From positions 1 to 22,166 of the forward strand of contig JAGYHI010000009.1 in NCBI GenBank assembly GCA_018457335.1: 22,166 bases of DNA. The letters are read 5' to 3'. The notes below the pieces were generated by a model. That model searched no databases and was not told the DNA's origin. It saw only the letters and a list, made by a program, of their open reading frames with translations. Origin of the DNA: Candidatus Altimarinota bacterium. GTDB taxonomy: Bacteria > Patescibacteria > JAEDAM01 > BD1-5 > UBA2023. The stretch's first letter is position 1. Every line of letters starts with the position of its first letter. Position numbers and translations under genes: made by a program. Of this stretch, positions 1 through 8,790 are shown one piece after another.

Positions 1-1474
1 GTAGAAATCTAATATGGTTTATCAAGTGGCAAATTCTGGAAAAAAGAGGAATCAATCTACAAAAGTAGAAATCTAATATGGTTTATCAAGCATATGTGCT
101 TATAATAGCACATTTTATCTACAAAAGTAGAAATCTAATATGGTTTATCAAGAGATACAAAGCCTCGAAAGCCAGTTGTATCTACAAAAGTAGAAATCTA
201 ATATGGTTTATCAAGGGAATAGCAATATCATAACAAGTATATTGATCTACAAAAGTAGAAATCTAATATGGTTTATCAAGAAATAGTGCTGGGGTAATTT
301 CGACAGATCTACAAAAGTAGAAATCTAATATGGTTTATCAAGCCTCTCCATAGGAGAAAAAGACCTTGATCTACAAAAGTAGAAATCTAATATGGTTTAT
401 CAAGTGGAGATATTGAAAAAACTCTCAGCAATCTACAAAAGTAGAAATCTAATATGGTTTATCAAGAACATACCAAAAAATTCTCGAACAAAAATCTACA
501 AAAGTAGAAATCTAATATGGTTTATCAAGTTTATTGAATTGTGTTTTTACAATCGATCTACAAAAGTAGAAATCTAATATGGTTTATCAAGGAAATGATG
601 GCTATACAGGGGTATACTTATCTACAAAAGTAGAAATCTAATATGGTTTATCAAGAGGAAGAATGGCTCGACAATGATTTTTTATCTACAAAAGTAGAAA
701 TCTAATATGGTTTATCAAGGTTGTGTTCTTCCTTGAGAAACTCCTATCTACAAAAGTAGAAATCTAATATGGTTTATCAAGTTTAAAATCATCAGATATT
801 TTCTTTTTATCTACAAAAGTAGAAATCTAATATGGTTTATCAAGCCGTTAGAAAGTTTTCCATCTTTAAAAATCTACAAAAGTAGAAATCTAATATGGTT
901 TATCAAGTTTATTTATTATGCTTACTCACTTACATCTACAAAAGTAGAAATCTAATATGGTTTATCAAGATGATGATAGAGACGAAACATTCATAGAATC
1001 TACAAAAGTAGAAATCTAATATGGTTTATCAAGATCAAATCTGCTCTCTTTTTAGCAAAAAATCTACAAAAGTAGAAATCTAATATGGTTTATCAAGACA
1101 ACTATACTTCAAGAGAACTTTTTTATCTACAAAAGTAGAAATCTAATATGGTTTATCAAGGGAACGAGTTAAGGCAATGAATAAGCTATCTACAAAAGTA
1201 GAAATCTAATATGGTTTATCAAGAAGTTTGTCGGTGAGTCCTGCAAGAGATCTACAAAAGTAGAAATCTAATATGGTTTATCAAGAGGGATTCAACCGAG
1301 TGACCAACCTCAATCTACAAAAGTAGAAATCTAATATGGTTTATCAAGCTGTCCTCCAAGAGGGCGAAATCATCATCTACAAAAGTAGAAATCTAATATG
1401 GTTTATCAAGTTGCTATGGTGTACGGAGCGTTCAAAATATCTACAAAAGTAGAAATCTAATATGGTTTATCAAG
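1..1474 (-). CRISPR. Type V-A CRISPR array, 24 repeats and 23 spacers
   Basis: A 36-nt repeat occurs 24 times; the first copy (1-26) is cut by the window edge. The other copies start at 55, 117, 180, 245, 307, 369, 431, 494, 556, 620, 684, 746, 809, 872, 934, 998, 1062, 1125, 1188, 1250, 1313, 1375 and 1439. All read identically. Spacers are 26-29 nt and all differ. Read on the minus strand, the repeat ends in TTTCTACTTTTGTAGAT, the stem (TCTAC/GTAGA) and 3' end typical of Cas12a crRNAs, so transcription should run right to left with the leader beyond 1474. The array continues out of the window on the leader-distal side. Perfect identity of even the distal copies suggests an intact array. No spacer target was identified. 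Confidence 0.98.
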
Positions 1475-1718
1475 AGCAAAAATAAGGTATATAAGCCAAA
1501 AGATACAAATATATCTCAAAGAGGAGAAATATGACTTTCGGCTTATATAAGAGAAAAATTGTCTTTTCGAAAAAAATTAAGACTGAGGTTTGCAAGATAC
1601 TTTGATAAAAAATATAAAGATTTCCACCTTTTTTTACAAAAAGGTTTGATTTCTACAAAAACAAACATGTAAAAGTACACATGGACACTATATTCAAGAA
1701 CCAGAAAAAATCAAATTT
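1475..1718 (-). promoter_or_regulatory. CRISPR leader region between cas2 and the array
   Basis: This AT-rich, non-coding stretch lies between the end of cas2 and the leader-proximal repeat (1439-1474), where leader and array promoter are expected for minus-strand transcription. It contains an imperfect 15-bp inverted repeat (1488-1502 with 1535-1549, one mismatch, core TATAAGCC/GGCTTATA) starting 14 bp from the first repeat. A second 8-bp hairpin lies at 1626-1645 (ACCTTTTT/AAAAAGGT). No convincing -35/-10 pair was found, so the array promoter is unplaced. Leader identity is inferred from position and array polarity. Confidence 0.65.
1488..1549. repeat. Inverted repeat in the CRISPR leader
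   Basis: Arms at 1488-1502 and 1535-1549 are complementary over 15 bp with one mismatch and are separated by 32 bp. The element begins 14 bp from the leader-proximal repeat. Leader-proximal inverted repeats can bind architectural proteins or guide spacer integration. That role is a guess here; only the repeat itself is seen. Confidence 0.6.
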
Positions 1719-1997
1719 TTATACAAAAATATATTCTAAATCATCATTAGCAGCATATCCATACCGCACAATTTGTTTCTCATTTGGAGCCGAAATGGGT
1801 ACAATAATAACACTATCAGTTTTTCAAAATTTTTCTTCAAAATTAGCTTCAATTTCAGCACAAATAATACTTAAAAGTCGCTGAGAATTATGAATTTCAT
1901 AAACACTATATTGCACACGATGCCCATATTTACGAATAAATTTTGAAAATTTTGTACGAATCTTATCATCCGCAATATCATAAGAAATTAAAAGCAT
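1719..1997 (-). CDS. cas2: CRISPR-associated endonuclease Cas2
   Basis: Encodes 92 aa, a normal Cas2 length. The N-terminus MLLISYDIADDK has the ferredoxin-fold first strand followed by the conserved metal-binding Asp (D7). RKYGHRVQYSVYEI matches the family's second conserved block. One in-frame TGA codes for Gly58 (EKFGKT). Cas2 dimers bridge two Cas1 dimers in the spacer-integration complex. The ATG lies 3 nt after the cas1 stop (TAG, 3 nt, ATG), so the two are surely co-translated. It is the last gene of the minus-strand operon cas4-cas1-cas2 and faces the leader and array. The UGA-to-Gly reading joins two halves that table 11 would separate. Identification is firm. Confidence 0.95.
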
Positions 1998-2000
1998 AAT

Positions 2001-2969
2001 CTATGAAATAAGAGAATAGGGAAGGGGGCGAGAAGAATCTCAGACATATCGATACAAAGCGTATACATAATCATACATCATCTTTTTATTTTCAAGAATG
2101 GCTTTTGAAAAAATATAGCTATACTTCCCAATGTATTTTGGTTTGATATAATACATATTATTTTTGCATCAAAAGTCTTTTGGATTTATTTGTCAAAGAT
2201 TGTATGCCTTTCGCAACGCCTTGTCTATGATAACTCGGAAAGGTTCTTGTACATCACAAACCAACGATTTTCTCTGGAAATATCTCGTATGAAAAAATCA
2301 CTCATAAATATCAAATCCATAAATCGAAAGCAGTCCTTCAAGAAAATGGAACAGATAAGTATATCCCATATCTAAAAGTGTATTATTTATATCAATTTTT
2401 GTACGTGGATATCGTCCCATCCAATCCATATCCCTATAAAAATTATGAAAAAAATATTTTGCAGCATTTCATTCTATACCTAGGAGAGTATTTAAATCGC
2501 TTGCAATGACACTTTCACCAGCAAGATAATGTAATTTCTTAGCTATTCATTTATAGATTTCTTTATTGTTTCTTATACTCTTAAGAGTATTTTCTTGATT
2601 TAAAATTTTATTTGAAATACAATTATTGGCTATTTTTTGTTTTTCTTTTTTATTGCCAAAAAGTTCATATTGCTTGGCTCGAAGTTCGATATTTCCATTT
2701 GTATGAAGTCGTATAGTCGTGATAGGCCGCAAATTTTTTCTAAAAAGCACAAGCGAAACCCCAAAAGATTGGAGCTTTTCAAGAAGTTTTGTCGTGATAG
2801 TCGCTTCTCAAATCAAAAAAATACAAAAAACTTTATAAAGAGAAGTCTGCTCGATGATTTTTCCGTCCTCTTTTATGATGATGTTTTCATTTGCAAATTG
2901 AAGTCACCGAAGTTGATGAGAAAATATGATTACAATCTGCTTTTGCATAAAATCTGGTGAAGAAAGCAT
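2001..2969 (-). CDS. cas1: CRISPR-associated integrase Cas1 (type V-A)
   Basis: Encodes 322 aa with TGA as Gly at about eight positions; read with TGA as stop it breaks into short pieces. Cas1 integrates new spacers into the array with Cas2. The alpha-helical catalytic domain shows the family triad: E166 in GIEGNAAKYFF, H227 in GFFHTRY and D239 in SLVCDVQEPFR. The glycine after the catalytic Glu is itself encoded by TGA. The N-terminal beta domain spans about residues 10-85. The start MLSSPDF is chosen because type V Cas1 proteins usually begin with a similar LPDF-like stretch; an ATG at codon 8 (2948) is an alternative. It starts 10 nt after cas4 and ends 3 nt before cas2. No Shine-Dalgarno is seen. 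Confidence 0.96.
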
Positions 2970-2979
2970 AAAAATAAAA

Positions 2980-3537
2980 TTAAGAAATAAAATTTTTCTG
3001 ACATAATTTTCTGTAAATACATTTTTTACATTTATTTTTATTAGTTATACTCTTATCAGTATTTATATAATACTCTCTAAAGTATTTTAAAAGCCTCTTA
3101 AACTTATTCTTTTCTTCAAAATTTGGAAACGGAATCGGATATACTTTATTGTCTTCCATCGAATACAATCGAAGATTTGTGACCACATATCACATTTCAG
3201 AAAGACAAAAATATTCTCCATACAGTTGCCAAATATAACCCTGATATATTTTCTTGATTTTTCGCTTTCGCTCGGTGAGAATCCCAGTTTTTAAATCAAA
3301 AGTATCAATTTTCCCAAGAATTCCATATTCATTTGAAACCACATTCATTCCTTGTAAAATCGTCTTTCGAGAAGAATATTTCCCCATATCAACTGCCTTA
3401 TGTGCTTCAGTACCGAGCACCTGGTCAGTAGTCTGATACAATTCTTTTTGATAATTATCATAGATATGATGGTAATATAGCGACCGGGGACAGAAAATAA
3501 AATCATTAAGTGCTGAAAGAAGGATATACGAATGCAT
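2980..3537 (-). CDS. cas4: CRISPR-associated exonuclease Cas4
   Basis: Encodes 185 aa after reading one in-frame TGA (3190-3192) as Gly116. It has the Cas4/RecB-type layout: first cluster Cys at C16 (FIFCPRSLYYHH), H46 in GTEAHKAVD, D78 in GKIDTFD, E89-x-K91 in LTERKRK, the QxxxY-like stretch at 99-107, and a C-terminal cysteine cluster C170, C173, C179 (CKKCIYRKLC). The four cysteines should hold an iron-sulfur cluster. Cas4 trims and orients PAM-containing prespacers before Cas1-Cas2 integration. It is first in the adaptation operon and divergent from cas12a across 142 bp. Only the UGA-as-Gly reading links the nuclease motifs to the cysteine cluster in one polypeptide. Confidence 0.95.
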
Positions 3538-3679
3538 AAAAGAAAAATTATGACTTATTTTCTATCATTTTAGCACAATTTTTTAAAAAAAGAAAGAGAT
3601 TTTTTGAGAAAAAAGAATTTGATTTTTTATCGTCCAAGACTATAATGAATTATATTTTATTTCCTAATTTTAAAAAATT
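3538..3679. promoter_or_regulatory. Divergent cas4 / cas12a intergenic region
   Basis: This 142-bp AT-rich spacer separates the oppositely oriented adaptation operon and effector gene. The plus-strand promoter is annotated separately. The minus-strand promoter for cas4-cas1-cas2 must also lie here, but only weak TAAAAT or CATAAT -10 candidates are visible. No operator-like repeat was recognised. Confidence 0.6.
3619..3646 (+). promoter_or_regulatory. Sigma70-type promoter of cas12a
   Basis: TTGATT at 3619-3624 and a perfect TATAAT at 3641-3646 are separated by 16 bp, 33 bp before the cas12a ATG. The same TTGATT-N16-TATAAT arrangement precedes tyrS, which supports this as the native promoter type. 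Confidence 0.7.
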
Positions 3680-6600
3680 ATGAAAAATTTTCAAAACTTT
3701 ACAAATTTGTATGAATTGAGTAAAACTTTGAGATTTGAGCTGAAACCAATTGGGAAAACAGAAGAATTGTTAAAGGAAAATCATATTGTTGAACTTGATA
3801 AAAATAGAAGAAATAGTTATCAAAAAATTAAACCATATTTTGATGCACTTCATCTTGATTTTATCAAAACAAGTTTGGCTGAACCAAATTTAAAATTTGA
3901 AGCTTATTTTGAAAGCTATAAAAATTTTTTAAAAGATAAGAAAAATAAAACTGTTATAAAGCAAAAAGAAAATTTAGAAAAAGATTTAAGGAAACAAATT
4001 GATGAACTTTTTGATATTGGAGCAAAAAGATATTTACAAAATTATTCAGATATAAAATTCAAAAAACAAGATAAAGATTTTTTGTATGAAATCTGAATTT
4101 TTGAGGTTTTATGAAAAATGTTTTTTGGTGATGAAACAACTCATATTACAAATCCAGAAACAGGGGAAATTATGACAATTTTTGATGGTTGGAATAGGTG
4201 GCTTGGATATTTTACAAAATTTTTTAATACAAGGAGAAATTTTTATAAGTCTGATGGGACTTCCACAGCAATTGCAACAAGGATTATAAATGATAATTTA
4301 AAAATATTTGCAGATAATATCTTGATTTTTGAGAGAATAAAAGAAAAAGTGAATTTTTCTCAAATAGAAAAAGACTTTGGAGAAAATCCAGAAAATATTT
4401 TTAAGCTTGATTTTTATAATTCTTGTTTTTTACAAGAGGGAATTGATTTTTATAATAAAATTATTGGTGGAGAAACTTTGGAAAATTGAGAAAAATTACA
4501 AGGTTTAAATGAATATATCAATAAATATAGGCAAGATTCAGGAGAAAAACTTCCATTTTTCAAAAAATTACAAAAACAAATTTTGAGTGAAAGAAAGGAA
4601 AGTTTTATTCATCAAATAGAAAATGAAAATGAATTTGAAATTATTTTGAGGAAATTTTTTGAAGTTTCAAACAAAAAAGTAGCATATTTAGAAGATATTT
4701 TTTCAGATTTGAAAAAATATACTGATGAACAATATAAAGGAATTTATTTGAATAAAATTGCATTCAATACACTTTCTCATAAGTTTTTTGCAGATGTTTT
4801 GGAATTTGAAAAATTGTTATTTGAAGCCTTGAAAGCTGATAAAAATTTTGCTTGAAAATACACAAAAAAAGAAAATAAATACAGTTTTCCTGATTTTATT
4901 CCTTTGTATTTTATAAAAAATGCCTTGGAAAATCATAAGGCAGAAGAAAAAATTTGGAAAGAGAGGTATTATACTTGAGAAGAAAATGAAAAATGAATTA
5001 TCAACCTTGACTCAAAAAATTTTTGGGAAGACTTTTGTGATATTTTACATTTTGAATTTAAGAGTATTTTAGAAAAAGAAATTATAAATGAAAATGGGGA
5101 AAAAATCACTATTTGATACAATATTTTTAAAGAAAAACTTGCTAAAATTTTAGAAAAAGAGGAATTTTCTTTATGAGAAAAAGAAAAAATCATTATTAAA
5201 GATTTTGCTGATAATTCAAGGATTTTGTATAGTTTTTGAAAATATTTTGCTTTGGAAAAATGAAGAAATTGGAATGAAAATCTTGATTTGGAAGACAGTT
5301 TTTATGAAGGGGAAAATGGGTATAAAGACAATTTTTATGAAAATGCTTATGAAGAAATTATTGGTTCTTATAATTTGATGAGAAATTTTATTGCAAAGAA
5401 ACCTTGGAGTGATGCAAAAAAATGGAAATTAAATTTTGAAAATTCAAGTTTGCTTTCAGGTTGGGATAAAAATTTTGAGAGTAATGGTTCTTATATTTTC
5501 AAAAAATGAAATAAATTTTATCTTTGAGTGATAAATGGGACAAAACCTGATGGAGAAATTTTGGAAAATTTGAAAACTTCTTGAAAAAATACAATTAAGA
5601 GGTTTGTTTATGATTTTCAAAAACCTGATAATAAAAATATTCCAAGAACTTTTATCAGGTCAAAATGAGATAGTTTTGCACCAGCAGTAGAAAAATATAA
5701 TCTTCCAGTAGAAGATATTATAGATATTTATGATGCAGGATTATTTAAAACAGAAAATAAAAATAATTCAGATTTTAAAGAATCTCTCAAAAAAATGATT
5801 GATTATTTCAAACTTTGACTTTCAAAACACGATTCTTACAAGCATTATAATTTTGTTTGGAAAAAATCAGATGAATATGAAAATATTGCAGATTTTTATA
5901 GAGATGCAGAAAAATCTTGTTATAAGCCAAGTTGGGAAAATTTGAATTATGATGAAGTTTTGAAATTAGTGGAAAACAAAAAAATGTATCTTTTCCAAAT
6001 TTACAACAAGGATTTTGAACTCGATGAAAGTTTGCAAAATGAGGATTATATTTGTAAAATTCGTTGAAGTAAAAATGTTCATACTTTGTATTTTGAATCT
6101 TTATTTAGTCCAGAAAATATAGACAACTCAAATGGAGTTGTAATGAAACTTTCTTGATGAGGAGAGGTATTTTTTAGGCCAAAAGTTTCAGAAGAAAAAC
6201 TTGGAAAAAAGAAGGATAATAGCTGAAAAGAAATTATAAATCATAAAAGATATGCTGAAAATAAAATGTTTTTACATTTTCCTATGCAACTGAATTTTAA
6301 AGAAAATGTAAGTTGAAATTTTAATGAAAAAATCAATAAATTTTTAGCAAATAATCCTGATATAAATATTATTTGAGTGGACAGATGAGAAAAACATTTA
6401 GCCTATTTTTCTGTTATTAATCAAAAATCTGAGATTTTGGAAAGTTGAAGTTTAAATTATATAGAAAATTTTGATAAAGACTGAAATCCAATTTCAAAAC
6501 TAGAGAAAAAAATTGTAGAAGTAAAAGATAATGAAGGAAATATTGTGGATTATAAATTACAAGAAACAGGGAAAGGTGTTGAGTATACTGATTATGCTTT

Positions 6601-7669
6601 ACTTTTGGAATTAAAAGAGAAAAAGAGGAAATTACAAAGACAATCTTGGAAAGAAGTTGAACAAATCAAGGATTTGAAAAAATGATATATTTCAGCAGTT
6701 GTAAAAAAATTAGCAGATTTAGTGATAAAATACAATGCAATTATTGTATTTGAAGATTTGAATATGAGATTTAAGCAAATTAGATGAGGAATAGAAAAAA
6801 GTGTTTATCAACAATTGGAAAAAGCCTTGATTGATAAGCTGAATTTTTTGGTAGAAAAAAATGAAATAAATCCTGAAAAAGCAGGAAATTTATTGAAGGC
6901 TTACCAACTTACAGCACCAATTGAAACATTTAAAGATATGGGGAAACAAACTTGAATAATTTTTTATACTCAAGCAAGTTATACTTCAAAAATTGACCCA
7001 ATTACAGGTTGGAGACCAAATTTGTATTTGAAAAAGCAAAATGCAGAGAAAAATAAAGAAAATATTTTAAAATTTGATGAAATTATTTTCAATTTAGAAA
7101 AAAATAGATTTGAAATAAGTTATGATTTGAAGAACTTTATTAAATCAGAAAATGCAAAACTTCCAAGCAAAACAAAATGGACAGTTTGTAGTTGTGTAGA
7201 GAGATTTTGGTGGAATAGAAATTTGAATAATAATAAGGGTTGATATGACCATTTTACTGATATAACCTTGAACTTAAAAGAATTATTTGAGAAATATGAT
7301 ATAAATATTTCAGAAAATATTTTAGAACAAATTAAGAAACTTGAAACCTATTGAAATGAAAAGTTTTTCTCTGATTTTATATTTTTCTTTACTCTAATTT
7401 GTCAGATTAGAAATACAAATAAAGATGAAAAATGAAATGAAAATGATTTTATTCTTTCTCCAGTAGAACCATTTTTTGATAGTAGAAAAAGTGAAAAATT
7501 TGGTAAGAATTTGCCTAAAAATGGAGATGATAATGGGGCTTATAATATTGCAAGAAAGGGGATTATTATTTTGGAGAGAATGAGTGAGTGGAGTAAGCAA
7601 GATATGGAAAAATACCCAGATTTATTTGTAAGTAATAAAGATTGGGATGAGTTTGTTAGAGGGGAGTAA
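3680..7669 (+). CDS. cas12a: Type V-A effector nuclease Cas12a, UGA-recoded
   Basis: Encodes 1329 aa once about 30 in-frame TGA codons are read as Gly; Cas12a is usually about 1200-1350 aa. Cas12a is a crRNA-guided nuclease that cuts double-stranded DNA next to a T-rich PAM. The N-terminus ([20 protein letters not shown]) is the family's WED-I start, followed by the REC lobe. RuvC-I has D901 in [14 protein letters not shown], RuvC-II has E1025 in [11 protein letters not shown], and RuvC-III has D1283/D1284 in [11 protein letters not shown]. The Nuc-domain Arg is probably R1175 ([10 protein letters not shown]). [18 protein letters not shown] is a strongly conserved family block. The segment after FFRPK (about 833-860) is shorter than in FnCas12a or LbCas12a and lacks an obvious counterpart of their pre-crRNA-processing His. 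It is divergent from cas4-cas1-cas2 and probably co-transcribed with the next gene. Confidence 0.97.
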
Positions 7670-7704
7670 CAAGGGAAATTTTAATTTTTAATTTTCAAAA
7701 AATT

Positions 7705-8694
7705 ATGTTCTGTTGGAAACAACTAAACAAAAATCCAAAATCTGCAGAAAAACTGAAGTGAGCAATATTCTGAGTAGTTACATGAGATGCTCTTTGAGTG
7801 CCTTATGAATTTAAAAGTGCTGAAGAAATTGCTGAAATTTGAGAAATAAAAATGATAGATGGGGGTTCCTGGAGTCAACCAATTTGAGCTTGGTCCGATG
7901 ATAGTAGTCTCACTCTTTGTCTCCTCGAAAGTCTTGCAAATTGATACAATCTAAAAGATATTGCTGAAAAATTTATCCTCTGGAAAAATAATAAAATCTG
8001 GAATGCGAGTGATTATGTTTTTGATATGTGACTTAATACAAGTCGATGAATCGACGATTTAATTCGAATTTTTGAAGAAGGAGATTTTGAATGCTTAAAA
8101 TACCTCAAAAATGATGAAAATATATATTCAAATGGAAATGGAAGTTTGATGAGAATTTTACCGCTATTATGGGAAATACGATGAAAATCCTTAAAGCAAC
8201 AATTTGAACAAATTCATGAAGTCTCTGCACTCACACATCCTCATACAATCTCTGCAATTGCTTGCTTTATCTATCTTAAAATCGGAGAAAAAATTTTAGA
8301 ATGAAAAGAAAAAAATGAAGCCTATCAAGAAACAAGAAAAGAAGTGAAAGAATTTATTGTCTCCAAGAAAATTAATCCAGAATTTAGAGAAGAATTTGCA
8401 AACATACTAGATGAGGATATTAAAACTATTCATAAAAAATCACTTATCTCTTCATGATATGTTGTAAAAAGTTTAGAAGTTGTTTTGTATTGTTTTTTAA
8501 AGTATGATTCTTACAAAGATATTGTTATCGAAAGTATAAAATTTTGATGAGATACGGATACAGCAGCTGCAATCTGATGAGGACTTGCAGGACTCTACTA
8601 TGGATTTGAAAATATCCCAAAAGAATGGCTCCAAAAAATACGGAAGTATAATGAAATAGAAAAATGTATATCAAATTATCAAAAAATATGCTAA
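7705..8694 (+). CDS. ADP-ribosylglycohydrolase, DraG/ARH family
   Basis: Encodes 329 aa with TGA as Gly at about 16 sites, more than half of its glycines. Family members hydrolyse ADP-ribose from modified proteins, nucleic acids or small molecules using two Mg2+ ions. The metal-site motifs are present: GDALGVPYEF (residues 27-36), the WSDDSSLT block with D65/D66, and GGDTDTAAAIGGGLAG from residue 281, whose first two glycines are both TGA. The SDDSS variant of the usual TDDT keeps the two aspartates. The ATG lies 35 nt after the cas12a stop with no promoter or terminator between, so the genes are probably one transcript. The stop codon is inside a terminator palindrome. Whether it works with CRISPR immunity, for instance against phage ADP-ribosylation, is inference. 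Confidence 0.9.
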
Positions 8695-8715
8695 AATTTT
8701 AGCATATTTTTATTT
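8686..8715 (+). terminator. Palindromic intrinsic terminator after the glycohydrolase gene
   Basis: A perfect 22-nt palindrome (8686-8707, halves ATATGCTAAAA/TTTTAGCATAT) is followed by a T-rich run. The TAA stop (8692-8694) lies inside the left arm. It closes the cas12a-glycohydrolase transcription unit. The stem is AT-rich, so strength is uncertain. Confidence 0.75.
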
Positions 8716-8755
8716 ACCTCCTCAGTGCTTCTCTTTCTTTTTTTAAAAAAATTTA

Positions 8756-8761
8756 TATAAT
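8756..8761 (+). promoter_or_regulatory. -10 box of fhs
   Basis: TATAAT lies 29 bp before the fhs ATG. No good -35 is visible at the right distance; the sequence there is a T/C-rich run. The rest of 8716-8790 is AT-rich with nothing else recognised. Confidence 0.5.
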
Positions 8762-8790
8762 ACAATTATTATTTTTCATTTTACAAAACT

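Noticed and set aside
392..577. A 61-codon plus-strand open frame in the array
   Set aside because: It is only translation through CRISPR repeats and spacers; the repeated peptide reflects the repeat.
1626..1645. Hairpin in the leader as a terminator after cas2
   Set aside because: The stem is AT-rich, and on the minus strand no T-run follows it. Kept only as a leader feature.
1648..1656. GATTTCTAC in the leader as a degenerate CRISPR repeat
   Set aside because: Nine matching bases in the opposite orientation are too few in AT-rich DNA.
3680..7669. cas12a as a pseudogene with many nonsense codons
   Set aside because: Every interruption is TGA, no frameshift is needed, no TAA or TAG occurs, and all RuvC motifs are intact. 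The genetic code explains it.
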